Assembly: GCF_026151205.1 (NCBI RefSeq) | Contig: NC_087075.1 | Span: forward strand, 5,386,858-5,450,857 | Length of the DNA stretch: 64,000 nt | Origin: Bolinopsis microptera | Lineage: Eukaryota > Ctenophora > Tentaculata > Lobata > Bolinopsidae | Direction of reading: 5' to 3' | Part shown: positions 35,601 to 49,800 of the stretch, piece by piece | Layout: every line of letters begins with the position of its first letter | Numbering within the stretch: the first letter of the stretch is position 1 | Position numbers and translations under genes: made by a program | Notes under the pieces: generated by a model | The model's input: the letters and a program-made list of their open reading frames with translations, nothing else | Told to the model about the DNA's origin: nothing | Databases searched by the model: none

Positions 35601-36326
35601 AAACATCTAACCTGTAATAGTTTATTGTTGATTTTTCTCTTATAATGTTCGCTTGTAAAACGAAGAATAGAAGAAATTACTTTTTTTCGAAACAACTTTA
35701 GTGAACATAACTTCGTTTTGACAAAGAGATTTTGAATATTTTGAATATGATGATCGTGCTCAAAAGACTAAAAATTTATATTAGAAAAAAAACATTAGAA
35801 CGTAAGAGCATAATAAAAGCTACCGAAGTCGGCACCCAAAAATGGTGAACCATGCTATACTGTTACTACTCGAATTATAGGCATGCTTAGTTGTCTGCCA
35901 GCCTTTATTTGCAGATTGTTAATATAGCACAGCTCACACATAAGATTTTATCAATCTTATGTCTTAAACGATAGCATATTTGAATTATTTTTCGTCGAGA
36001 TATGCATTAGAATCTAATTTTTAAACTTCTTCTCATCAGTACCAATAGGAGGAGGTTTAAAATAGAGATTACCATGAGGCCTTAGGCCATAGTTATCTTC
36101 AGAATATTAGGATATTGCTTAAAAATTTTATGAAATTTATACAACAAAGCAAAAGGTTTGCTATTGCTAAAGTCTTGTCAAATTATTATATAGATTATAG
36201 GGATACTGATAGGATATGTCAGACGATAGCTACATAATATAATTATAATTTTATGTGTGCGATCGATACAAAAACGATAATTTTTAGAAAACATTTGTTG
36301 TTCGACATTAAAATACACATTCTTAC
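35601..36326. other. Intron of gene 3, right of the LINE
   Basis: From about 35790 it aligns with gene 2's intron 1 (CCAAAAATGGTGAACCATGC, TTATAGGCATGCTTAG). No exon seen. Confidence 0.65.
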
Positions 36327-36387
36327 CTTTGATCGTATCAGCACTTGCAGTCCCAAATATCAAGAGGAACGGAAACAATTTCAAAAT

Positions 36388-37225
36388 TTCTAACTTTAGA
36401 AGGTTGGGGATTTATTGAGACAGGAATTAGAATAATTATTATTTGATAAAAGTTCAAAACAAGAGATAGTTAAAAACGTGGGTGCTAAATCACTCTATAC
36501 TCGAACTTCGAGATTTTTGTTGAAGGACCCCCAACAGTTGAAACCAACTGAAATCGATATATTTTGTAAAGAGTTTGTAAAGCTAATTCCGAATCTCCCC
36601 ACATAAGTCATGATATACATAGGGTTAAAATTAAAATGCCCTCATGGCGAGTTGTCGACGAAAAACTGTTTCGATCACGTGACATGACCATATAAGGAAG
36701 TTGGTCTAATTTCTTGTTAGAGTTAAGGTTTTAGCATATGCTTCAGTTAGGGTAAGGGTGGGGGTTTTGAATAGTCCCTGAAGACCATCTAGAGAACTTG
36801 TTTACTGTTTAAGTGAGTCACGTGATATTAGAGTGTAGAGTGATTGATCATCATCCAGTTAAAAACAATGTCCAAGTCAAACTTCACTGTATTTTCTACC
36901 AATTTCTTTTTATCATAAGCTAAATGGCGGTTAAAGCAAACAAAAATAGAAACATTGTTTATGGGCTGCCTTAAAACGAGAGCACGGTCTCAGCTGACCT
37001 ATCCTCAAGTGTGCTGCGCATGTCAGGTCATTAGCTCTCACCAGGATTCTCGCTGGATTATTTTCGAAATATTAGTAGACGATCTTAACCCAAGGACGTG
37101 GGGCAGCTCATTGCTGAATTATTCAATAGCTCGGGGACTCTGGGTCTCTCCTGGGTCGCTTAACTACTACTATAGGTGTAAAAAATACTGTTATAAATGT
37201 CAAAGCTTAACCACATTGTATAAAA
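36388..37225. repeat. Duplicated upstream block of gene 3
   Basis: Fourth copy of the shared upstream block, including the uninterrupted target ATCACTCTATACTCGAAC at about 36490 and TCACGTGACATGACC. Homology to the other copies ends near 37225. Confidence 0.75.
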
Positions 37226-37803
37226 CACTTTACCGTGAAGTATTAGAGACATATGATTATGGGCTCTCTAGATATAGAGGGGGCTGGATGCTTGTAACTG
37301 TTTTAGGCTCCAGATTCCTGCATACATTTTTAATAGCTGGTGCGCTTCACGCTTCATACATCTTGTTTACCACGATTTTGCATGATCGTACTGAAAGTTC
37401 CGAACTGTGCGAAAGTGTGCGGAAAAAGATGTATAATGCGAGAAAGTGCGAGAAAGTGTGCCAACAGGTGAATAGTGCGATTTTATATTGTCCCTGCTTT
37501 TTTTTTAAAGAGAGGCTGGGGCCTGGGCCATGATAGCCCACGAGAGGATAGCATTGAGATGCTTTGCCTGCCTCTGGGGTGTGGCAACCATGGGGAAGGT
37601 TGCTGGAGAAATCAGAGTGAATGGTGGAGGGTGGTGTTGAAAGTGACATGAGTCAAAATGATACGCATAAGTGTCAGCTAAGTTTGAAAAAAAAATTGTC
37701 CATGCTGTAATTTGGTACAAATGTTTTGAGCTCATTTCCACAATAGCAACTCACACATATTGGTTCCTTATTCCCAGCATTTGTAAAGTTAATATATCTC
37801 CAG
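37226..37803. other. Unassigned stretch before the first PI3-kinase exon
   Basis: Contains an open frame ending near 37533 that begins inside the duplicated block and has no recognisable domain. Tandem words GCGAGAAAGTG occur at about 37438-37460. The previous PI3-kinase exon should lie upstream, but I cannot find it. Confidence 0.5.
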
Positions 37804-40800
37804 GTTTCTGTTGAGGAGGGCTCTCCAGAACAACACTCTTGGTCACTATCTGTACTGGCACCTCAAATCTCAGGTATTGACTATTGAACCATCGTTATTA
37901 TTTTGATGAGCAAATTTATTGTGTTAACGTTATTGATTTTCATAGTCTCTTGTAGATTCTCTGATAAATATTACTTAATAGTTGATATCTTTCTCTTAAA
38001 GTTATGAGTGCTTTTCATTAACAAATGAGCCTTACATGAAAATAAGGCTATGGTGATGGCTGACAAGACTAGTAGACTAAGTTAAAACATTTCATTACAT
38101 AAATTAACTTAATAAATTTAATAGGTTTTAGTTAGTTTATCCCAGGTGGATGGTCGACTCTACGGCGCACAGTTTGCTTTAGTAATAGAGTTTTACTTGC
38201 GTTGCTGTGGAGATCATATAGAGGAACTGAACAAGATATCAAACTCTATGTCTAAAATAGGACTGTTGTACGAGAAGGTCAGCAGGAAGGTCACTCTTGA
38301 TGAGGTGAGATTTGGAGATTTAGTTCTTTTCTAAGAGATTTAGTTCTATTGTGATGGCCCACTATTTTATAATCACTTTGGCTAAATTTGCTTGTGTGCT
38401 GTACGTATGTGTTTTATGTAACAAAGTTAATTTGCTTCACTACACTACTCTAGATCTCGCTCCATTTTTAGTCTTTAGCCAGACAATCATCTATCTTCGC
38501 ATGGTCAGACAGCGTTTAATTCGTAACGTTCACTTCATTAAAATGTTATTTAAGCTGTTCCTCACACCTTAGGGATCCTCCATATCTAGTTAATCTCACT
38601 AGGTAAGGGCAACAGGAAAAGAAATAATTTTCACAGAATTCTGTGCATAATGCATATACTCTACGCATAGCCCATATGGTACGGGAGAGAAGAACCTACT
38701 TTCCCTCCTGTGGCGTTGTGGAAGTGGATGTGCACGTCGTGTAGTATTGTAGAAGTGCGGGGACCGACAACTTCACCTATTTAGAACTAGTTCCCACACA
38801 GTTGATAGGGCACCCAATCAGCCTAAATCCCAAAACGCCAACTTCACCCAGGTCATATTATAATTGCACCCAAATACGACAACTTCGCCCAAATTTGTGC
38901 AGGTCAGATTTTCAGGTGCACCTCGTGTAACGTTGGATAAGTACACGTATAAAATCAGGTCAGATGTAGATTTGACTGACATTTCTAGTGAACAATATTA
39001 TCAGAACCGTGCACTGTATGATTTCAAAGGAGCACAGTTGGGGGGAGGCCACAGTTCGTGTGTATTTTAACGGAAAATTTATTTAATACGAGCCTTTTCT
39101 TTTGATCTTTATAATCATAAAACGTATATATACTACATACTACATATAAAAAATAACTGTATATAGTAATTTTTTAAACAACTGTTACTCTAGTAGCAGG
39201 GAGGGGTTGAGTGTGCACTTCAATGTACAGAGTTTTTTATACTGAATCGGGTTAAATAGGTCATTGGTAACTCAAATCACCGAGGGGCACATGTTGTGTC
39301 GCTAGTCCCAACCCTGTGGGGGCCACGCCCATATTTCACATTAGGCGCATATATGGGAAATCTGTATCTCTATATTTTAGTCTTTTGAGTCTTGACACCG
39401 TTTAGGGTTATACGGAATCTTTTAAATTGCGTATATGCAGAGGAGTTAAAATGAAAACAAATGTTTGTTTAGCTCATTATTCGTTTTGCAAAGCTTCAGT
39501 TGACGATCGATACATACTCAATCTATAATTGTAACTTACAACAACATAGTAGTAAGAGATGGTACCTGGGCAGAAATGGGCGTTACAGGACTGAGTCTGA
39601 GAGGATGATCCGGAACAGTCAGCGCCACCGTCTTTTGGGGAAGGATTAGTACAAGCCCGGGTCCTTGTCTGTGTTCCTCCCCCACACTCTTTAGAGCAGG
39701 AATACCAAGAAGAGTAGGAACTCCAACCTCCATTACTCGGAGCTGAGAGAGACCGATTAAATGTTTACGCTGCATTGTCTAAAATATCAATCAACAAATC
39801 TTAAAATAAAGTATTGGGCTCATATCAGGGATCCCAATTTGAAAATTAAAGCTGACTAAGAGCTAACAATGTTAACTCACAACAAGTTGGGACGGAGCAG
39901 TAGTCCCATCTTGTTCCGGAGTCCATCGTGTAGCACCAAACTTTATCGTACTTCTCCTCTGGGTTCCGGCAATAGCTGTGATTGCCAGTCCCCGCCCTGC
40001 AGTAGGGGATTGATGAGAAGAATACAGCGTTTATTTTTTTTCTGGGGGGGGGGGGGGGGGGGGGGTGGTTTCTGAAAATCCTGACGTCCGGAAATTTTTG
40101 CAGAATTAACGAAAAAGTCCCATTTATTTCAACTCTCTGAATTTTATTAACAATGAATTTGAGTTGGTTTTATTTGTACTCTTAAAAGTAGCTGGAAATC
40201 CGGACGTCCGGGGGAGGGGGTGATATTGCAAATTCGGACATACCCGGACAGTGGGAGGGGGTGGTCTGACAATCTGCGATTTTGGCGGCCGTCCTAAGTA
40301 GATGGCCCCAAAGCAATCTATTCTCGCTGATTGTGCTTGATTTATGTAAAAGAAATCTTTTCTGTTTTTGATCTGTATTATCTCCGTAATTTAGCTTATG
40401 ACAAGATATATTGGCAGAAATTACAATGAAGTTTTGATATTTAGTTATTTGTTTTAGGGAAAGATTAAACTTGGGCGTTGTTTTTAACTATCCCTTGTTT
40501 AGAAATTTTACTTAATAATGATAAAAATCAAAGTAAACCACATCAAGAATTTGTGTGATTAAACTACCAAACTTTGTTAAAAACAAATGATTATAAAATA
40601 TTATTATTAAAATATTATTATTATTATAGGCTATAACCCTTTTAGTCCAATGGAATAAACCTAGCATGCCTTGGTTGCAGCATCGCTTCACTTATAGGTG
40701 CATATAGGGCCCGATGTAATTGCTATGACTAGTTTAATGGTCAACTGGTGTTTCGGTGTCCCTAATTTTGTTTACAGTCGGTCACTTGTCAAGGCATGAA

Positions 40801-43800
40801 AGGTCATTCGGCAAATTTTCTTTGAAATAAAATGATGTATTTGTAAACATTTTGAAAGTTTATTGATTTTTTTAAAAATACTCACAATTGCTTTATTCCC
40901 ACTTCGTGGGGACTATCTGACAACCAATTCTGACATGTGACACCGTTAACCGTTGTAGATTTAGTCCCCCGATATCCTGATCCCTTGTTACTTCTATCAT
41001 AGGCATCCCAACATTCCAGGACTGAAATTTTAAGTTGGTCTGTGATTTGCAGTTCTGTCACAGCGTTTTAGGCTTGATATGGTGTAATTGCAGGAATGAT
41101 ATATTTCAGTGGTTTTTCGGCAACCGAACATTTTTCCCAGAAATTCCAAAAATTGGAAGGCGAAAATGGCGCTGCGCTGATTCACCCTCAGAACTTGAAA
41201 CAGAACGGTGTTTACTCACCACTTAAAGACGAAGTTATTGATCGTAAGATTAACAAGAGAAACATTGACATTGTCTTGCTTTCTGTAGGTATAGTAGTGG
41301 TAAATATTTATAATTAAAATTTTTGGTTGTTAATATGCACACTCTGTTACCTTTAAAAAGTAGATCAAGAATAAAATGTGTTCCAGTTATATGGGACATT
41401 TTCCCTCCACCTTATGTAATTGTAGCTAACATGTCGTCTGTATATTATATCTAAATAGCGGTATTTGTTGTAACTAGTATGATACTAGCTAAAATATCAT
41501 TTTAAAACAGAAAGTAACGGTAGTGGCTTCGTGATCATTTCGCTTATATTTGGCTACCCTTGAAAGTATATAAATATATGAAAAATAATCAAGGGATCAA
41601 ATAGAGAAACCAAAATATTTGTCTGAATCTAAAAAACGATGACACGAGACGGGGAATAAACTTGAAGCAGCTGGACATACTAAAATCGAAGATATGGGGT
41701 CGAGGGTACCTCTGGAGCCAAAGAACAATTGAATTGTCACTAGAGAACAAAGCAACAGGATAAGGGAGAGAGGTAAGGTACTGGAGAGAGCCCAACTTGT
41801 GGTAGATATAACGAGATAGTTAGATGTTCATGTACAAATTTGGGGATTGAAGTAGTTTCAAGTAACCCGGGAGATGGTTAGATGTATACATTTGGGGATA
41901 AGATAAGATAGCTGGAAAAGGAGCTTCTGTAACTGAATTGTGTTGCTCCATAGGCATAAAAATTATCTGAATGTTTTCATACTGAACATTTTGCTGTGCT
42001 GCAAGTAAAGTGTCTGTAAGACTTTTTAGCCCGGGATACCAAAATTAAGTACATGTGTTACTATTTTAGGATGCACGGAAGTTAAAACAGTTTTTAATGA
42101 ATATATCTAAAACTAAGCACTATAAACCCTATGTTGCCTTATAGCTTGTTTGTAAATGTGGCCTTTGCAGTTAGTTTGAGCTAAAACAGAGGCCCCTACA
42201 ACGTTCAGAAGCCGAGATACAAAAGTCATATATTTGCGCCTGAGGGTAATTTAAAAATTTCCCCCCTGCCTAGGGTTGGGACTACTGATAGAAATTGCGT
42301 ATCTTATCAATTCTGATCCAGAATGACCTTACAAAAGACCTGGTTTCTAGAAACGTTGTAGACACCAAACTGCGTACTCCATTTCAATTACCTTCTATAA
42401 AAAAGCAGTTTAACACGAAGAAAAAGGGGTGTGCACAAAGAGCAAAAAGTTAATAAGGTCAAATCAAACAGGGTGTCAAATCGAACAGGGTGTCTTGAAG
42501 AAACAATAACAAATGTCAAATTACAGCTTATAAAAGTAAACAATAGAATTGTTATTTTAAACAGTAACTCTATGTCTATTCTAAATTTTAATTAGGAAGA
42601 AACCGTACTGACAATGAAACGGAACAGTTCCTCTAATTCAGTAACAAATCGGTAGATTCATATATCACTATCAGGAGCAAAATGAATGGGAATTGAGAAA
42701 TGACCTTGTGTAGGAACCTATGATCGAATCCAATGCGAATTTTTTGCGCATAAACAACGATTGAACTTTTATTGTTAATGGGCCGCGCTCCTCATATCAT
42801 ATCACGCCTCATATCATAACACCCCTACCTCAAGCCATTAAACTAATTAAATGGGTCTACAGAGATTCGTAACGCGCGAAAGTGTACGAAGTTCCGCGTT
42901 AATGAGTCTCAATACTTTTTTTCCGTACTACAGAGTAGATTTTTTTCACTCTCGCCCCGGTGAAAATCAGTTTTTCTGGATTTTTTCCAAAATTAAGCAT
43001 TTTGGGCCTTTGTGACCTTTACAGTGTCAATATATACATGTGCATTGTGGTCATTATAAGCCAAAGTTTGAGTCTCTAAGACCTTCAGAAGCTGAGATAC
43101 AGATTTCCCATCTATGCGCCTAATGTTTAATATAAATAGGTAATTTTACCAAAACCCATAATCATGGGTAGAGTGGACCGCTGCCAGTGTCTCTCTTTCC
43201 CAAACAAAAGGAAATGATATTAATTTGATTGACCGTTCTCAAATGCAAAATGATACCGAGAATGAAATCGGTCGCTCGCTTTTCCCATTACGGCTTACGA
43301 ATTGTATATATAAGTTTCGATTGATTACATCAATCAGATGCTGTAAAAATATCTTTGGGTTGCGTTCGGGTAGATACCTAGTATTTCGGGGTAAGAGACA
43401 AGGGTGGTAGTTATTACTTATTGAACAAGCTGAAGTTTATTGAATCTTCATTGCCGAGTACAGCTGCCTTTGGGTAGTTCTTCTTAATCTATTACAATTG
43501 TAAATGAATGGGAAAAGCGAGCGACCGATTTCATTCTCGGTATCATTTTGAATTTGAGAACGGTCAATCAAATTAATATCATTTCCTTTTGTTTGGGAAA
43601 GAGAGACACTGGCAGCGGTCCACTCTACCCATGATTATGGGTTTTGGTAAAATATCATCTCTTTTTGATTATAATGTCAGGGTACTTTATAAAGTCGAAA
43701 TATAAACTGATATCTTCATTAATAAGGAGGAAGTTTCAACGATTTCGAAATTTTTCCTTTAAAAACATTTCCTTGTGTTTAGGGAAGCATATCGGTCGAT

Positions 43801-46800
43801 CACTGACTGAATATGCCACTTAATACTCATTCAAGTTGGCATTAAATTCATATATAATGACATTAAACTGTCGTGGCAAAGCAGAATTTGTTGGAAATCA
43901 CGAATGAGCAAAATTCTCACCTTTCGCACGTGCAAACTTTGAGCGGACGTTGCGTGCGCATCTAATATCAAATCGCAGTAAATTTTTGCATGTAATTGTT
44001 TTATATATAGCTTGATAAGCATGCAAAGTTTCAAAGTATTTCAAGAAGAACTGTAATCACAACGGCACTCTAAAGTTGACAGAAAATGGCGAAAACAGTA
44101 ATTTTCAGTGATTTTAGCAATTTTCTATCAATTTGGGCGTGTCCCAACGTGTGCAACTTTTCGATTTTCAACTTTAAAACTAGCCTAATGCACAATTTAT
44201 ACCTATAGAAAGCAGAACTGAGCTCCACAACCCAAGGCATGGCCCAACACCAGAGAATACTAAATCGCAAAATTGACGTTTTTATAAAATAATTCTTCAA
44301 AAAAGCACAAACTTCAATGACGAATATCTTTATGAAGGAGCAAGCTAGAAAAACTTTCCGGTAGATTTTCAGAATGCTTGAACAATTATCTAAGGTGAAA
44401 ATTTCCTCAGATTTTGAATAAAATTACTCCTTAATGGTTTAAAATTAATTTTTAAAGTTATTACTTTGTCAAAAATCAAGTTTTAAAAACGGTTAACTTG
44501 ATGACGTCATCAAGGGGTGTTTATGACGTCAAATAATTTATGTATACAATGTAAACTAAGGTGTAAACAATTGTTTGCAAGACCTGTGGTCGGAAATGGC
44601 TGTATCACAGTGCTGGCAAGCACGACCGGTGCATTTATTGTGGGTATACTATGTACCCCCTTTACTATTATACCCCCTTTACTATTATACCCCCTTTGGT
44701 ACACGTTACAAGCCTCCTTCGTGCACGCGAAGCGTGCACTCCGGCCGGAGGAGGCGGCCGAAGGCCGCCGCCTCCGGCAGGAGTTTTTCAGGCATTAAGA
44801 CTCATCGGAAGTCGTTCAGCAGATTTAATTTTAGTTCAAAACATTCTAATTTGATGTCAAAGATGACAGGAATAAAAAATAGTTATGTTGAGATTTTTAA
44901 GAAATTTGCATAAAATACTCGCCAGCACTGTTATACGAAATTCGGTAAAAAACCCAAAATTGCCATATTCAGGAGCCTTAATAACCATGTTAAAATCGAG
45001 TTAGAGATCTGAAATTTTTCAGAGCGTCTAGACGCTGACCAAATCGACTGCAAAAAAAGTTTCAGGTCTCAGGATCATCGGGAAATGGGTTTTCTAGAAC
45101 CCCTGTTTTACGATAGATTGTCGTGATACATACATATATATATACATATATTCAGGGATAGACGCTTTGCCAGTCAAATGTAGCCTGTTTTTAATTGTCC
45201 ATAGATTCAAAAGTATAAAAGATACAGCAATTTCCGACCACAGGTCTTGAAAATAATTGTTTACACTTTAGTTTACATTGTATAAACAAATTATTTGACG
45301 TCATGAACACCCCTTGATGACGTCATCAAGTTAACCGTTTTTAAAACTTGATTTTTGACAAAGTAATAACTTTTAAAAATGATTTTACACCATTAAAAAG
45401 TAATTTAATTCAAAATCTGAGGAATTTTTCATCTTAGATAATTGTTCAAGCATTCTGAAAATCTACCGGAAAGTTTTTCTAGCTTGCTCCTTCATAAAGA
45501 TATTCGTGATTGAAGTTTGTGCTTTTTTGAAGAATTATTTTATAAAAACGTCAATTTTGCGATTTAGTATTCTCTGGTGTTGGGCCATGCCTTGGGTTGT
45601 GGAGCTCAGTTCTGCTTCCTATAGGTATAAATTGTGCATTAGGCTAGTTTTAAAGTTGAAAATCGAAAAGTTGCACACGTGGGGACACGCCCAAATTGAT
45701 AGAAAATTGCTAAAATCACTGAAAATTGCTGTTTTCGTCATTTTCTGTCAACTTTAGAGTGCCGTTGTGATTACAGTTCTTCTTGAAATACTTTGAAACT
45801 TTGCATGCTTATCAAGCTATATATAAAACAATTACACGCAAAAATTTACAGCGATTCAATATTGGATGCGCACGCAACGTCCGCTCAAAGTTTGCACGTG
45901 CGAAAAGTGAGAATTTTGCTCATTCGTGATTTCCAACAAATTCTGGCTTTTTAATGTCATTATATATGAATTTAATGCCAACTTGAATGAGTATAAAGTG
46001 GCATATTCAGTCAGTGATCGACCGATATGCTTACCTAAACACAAGGAAATGTTTTTAAAGGACAAATTTCTAAATCGTGGAAACTTCCTCCTTATTAATA
46101 TTAATGAAGATATCAGTTTGTATTTCGACGTTATAAAGTACCCTGACATTATAATCAAAAAGAGATGATATTTTACCAAAACCCATAATCATGGGTAGAG
46201 TGACCGCTGCCAGTGTCTCTCTTTCCCAAACAAAAGGAAATGATATTAATTTGATTGACCGTTCTCAAATGCAAAATGATACCGAGAATGAAATCGGTCC
46301 CTCGCTTTCCCATTCATTTACAATTGTAATAGATTAAGAAGAACTACCCAAAGGCATCTGTGGGGGAAAAGCGAGCGACCGATTCATTCTCGGTATCATT
46401 TTGCATTTCAGAACGGTCAATCAAATTAATATCATTTCCTTTTGTTTGGGAAAGAGAGACACTGGCAGCGGTCCACTCTACCCATGATTATGGGTTTTGG
46501 TAAAATCTTTTATACTTTTAAATCTATGGACACTTAAATACAGGCTACAATTGACTGGCAAAGCGTCTATCCCTGAATATATATGTATATCTGTATGTAT
46601 ATCTGTATATGTCCCGACAATCTGTCGTAAAACAGGGGTTCTAGAAAACCCATTTCCCGATGCTCCTGAAACCTGAAATTTTTTTTGCAGTCGATTTGGT
46701 CAACGTCTAGACGCCCTGAAAAATTTCACATCTCTAACTCAATTTTAACATGGTTTTTAAGGCACCTGAATATGGCGATTTTGGGTTTTTTACCGAATTT

Positions 46801-49800
46801 CGTATAACAGTGCTGGCGACTATTTTATGCAAATTTCTTAAAAATCTCAACATAACTATTTTTTATTCCTGTCATCTTTGACATCAAATTAGAATGTTTT
46901 GAACTAAAAACACTACCAAAGGGGGTATAATAGTAAAGGGGTATAATAGTAAAGGGGGTATAATAGTAAAGGGGGTATTATAGCTTTATAGTAAATGGGG
47001 AACATAGTATACCCACAATAAATGCAACGGTCGTGCTTGCCAGCACTGTGATATCACGACAATCTGTCGTAAAACAGGGGTTCTAGAAAACCCACTTCCC
47101 GATGTTCCTGAAACCTGAAACTTTTTTTGCAGTCGATTTGGTCCAACGTCTAGACGCCCTGAAAAATTTCAGATCTCTAACTCGATTTTAACATGGTTTT
47201 TAAGGCACCTGAATATGGCGATTTTGGGTTTTTTACCGAATTTCGTATAACAGTGCTGGCGAGTATTTTATGCAAATTTCTTAAAAATCTCAACATAACT
47301 ATTTTTTATTCCTGTCATCTTTGACATCAAATTAGAATGTTTTGAACTAAAATGAATCTGCTGAACGACTTCCGAAGAGTCTTAATGCCTGAAAAACTCC
47401 TGCCGGAGGCGGCGGCCTTCGGCCGCCGCCTCTGGCCGGAGTGCACGCTTCGCGTGCACGAAAGAGGCTTGTAACGTGTACCAAAGGGGGTATAATAGTA
47501 AAGGGGGTATAATAGTAAAGGGGGTACATAGTATACCCACAATAAATGCACCGGTCGTGCTTGCCAGCACTGTGATTGGTAACTCAAAACACCGAGGGGG
47601 ACATAATGTGTCGCTAGTCCCAACCCTGTGGGGGCCCCCCGATTCAGTATAAAAAACTCTGTACGTCGAAGTGCACACTCAACCCCTCCCTGCTACTAGA
47701 GTCTAGAGTATGTGGATATACATATAATCTAGCTTACCTGATCAATTGAGACAAAAAATGATTATTAAGTAAACAAGAATGATAACCTGTTGCTGTGGTT
47801 TGTCTGTAGAATTTAGATGCTGTGTCCTGGTGACCGAACCTTATATGCTTCACGTCTCTACTCCAGAACTCGCGCCATCCACTTTGATCACATTCATTTG
47901 ACAGCGTGATATCCAGCACTTTATCTCCGTTACATTGAACTCTAATCCTGGGTACTCCTGGGTGTTCCGATATCTCCAATATTGTGCCTTTAGTAAGTAG
48001 GGACGAGGGGAGGTTATAATGAATTCCGCAGTGTCTTTGACTTTGACAGTCACCGAGGGTGACTGTACCTACGCGTTGAACGTTATTATTATATTCTGTT
48101 CCGTCGTAGAAATGTACGACTACGCGCACCTTATTACTCGAAGCAGTGCTCTTTGTTTTGATTTGTAGATTTCCACTGTTCATGTCAAAGCGTTTAGGAT
48201 CGTTACGATCATTTTTAGATGGTACTGCTCTCCAACCTGTAAAGCAGCCAACTGATTCCTTTATTACAATAGCCCTTATATGTTTACATTTTTATTTTGA
48301 CATTAACAAGAACTACGTCCATTTTCTCGATGGGGGAGAACGCTTCATTTTCAGTGTATACTGGTACCTATTTACCTTTTTTAGCATGGTGGATTTGAAA
48401 CCAGTAACAATTTAATAGCTCTTACCTTCATTTTCATCATCGGCATCTTGACTTGAACTTAAAGGATTATCAGCAGCCACTCCCCTAAGGAGAAGAGTCA
48501 CACACAAGATCAGCCTAACATTCCTTACTCTCGTAAGAAACTTCTGCCGGCTAACAGAAGAGCGATCAAGGCCAAGGTGTTCCCACACGTTCATTGGCTA
48601 AACTTTCAACTTTCTACATGAGCTACGGAAAATAGGAAAATGAGGATCTAAACGCATTTACGTGAAAATGAACTAATTTTGAAACAACCAGACTGGAGAC
48701 TCAAGACTTCAGAACCGATAGATTTGAGAGGAGAGTCTATTCGGAACAGTGCAATCCAAGACGAAACTGCCGATTCGACAAACAGAGACGTTACATCATT
48801 ATAGTTATACACAGTAAAAAGTGTAAACGTAAATGATAAATCCCATTTTCATGAGATAAATATTTCCTTTCGTTTTCATCAATCTGTGCTCTATCAATTC
48901 AATGCAAATGCACGAAATCATCAAATAATTATACATTTTGATGTGACTGATGTGGTTCCTAATCTCTAAGTGCAAACCCGTCCTACGGATTGTGACATAG
49001 TATACCATTTCACCATATTTCGGGCTAAATACCACATATTATTGGGGCTCAGGCTGTATAACTTTGCCAAAAACGTGTCTCTGTAGCTTTCTGGCTTTTG
49101 ATATGGCATCTGTAATCCGAGCGAAGCAATGTGGATGTTAGAAAGCTATGTTAGGCTGCACTGAGTGCATTCGGTTTAAAGGGCCAGTGCTTGAAACAAA
49201 ACAACGATCAGTAACCTCCTTTTAGCACAACGCACTGCCCAGATGGCTAAGCTACAATATCACAAAATGCAGATTTATACCAAAAGCACGCTCTTTTGGG
49301 CCTCGCGGCAACCCTCATGTCACGTGACGCACGTATAACTAATTTACTATGTCACGTGACACATTAATACGTGTGTCACGTGACTACAAGACTGCCAGCA
49401 TAAGTAAGCCGGTTAAGGGGTAGGGGCTTGGAGAAGCTTACGGGTTATTTCCACATAATAGCTTTGTGTTAAGTAGCTGAGAGAGGGGAGGGGGAGTTTA
49501 ACATGGTCAGAGAATGGCTTGCGTAATATGTGAACAATCCCTAAGTTACTTGCCTGAAGAATATGTGAACAATCCCTAAGTTACTCGCCCGAAGAATATG
49601 TGAACAATCCTTAAGTTACTCGCCCGAAGATTATGTGAACAATCCCTTAGTTAATCGCCCGAAGAATATGTAAACGATCCCTAAGTTACTCGCCCGAAGA
49701 ATATGCGAACAATCTCTAAGTTACCCGCCTGAAGAATATGTGACCAATCCCTAAGTTACTCGCCCGAAGAATATGTGACCGATCCCTAAGTTACTCGCCT

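Larger units (their letters stand above)
31355..36387 (-). pseudogene. Gene 3: paralogue of gene 2, start codon and frame damaged
   Basis: The signal-peptide exon (36327-36387) matches those of genes 1 and 2, but the start codon is ATT in place of ATG (followed by LKLFPFLLIFGTASADT). The domain exon (31466-31902) begins GTWKPVTRGVKIPHNL and ends VEQIEFDSGLDTASDYYRPAPG. It is 437 nt where the paralogue has 438, because a run of nine C (31729-31737 on the plus strand as G) shifts the frame; ten would restore it. A one-codon last exon is placed at 31355-31362. The intron is filled by an RLE-type LINE. Either the gene is dead, or the homopolymer is a sequencing error and another start is used. 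Confidence 0.7.

Noticed and set aside
44070-44300. Possible conserved protein, because the frame is open in both arms of the second inverted repeat
   Set aside because: Conservation follows from the DNA being duplicated; there are no splice sites, domain or start context.
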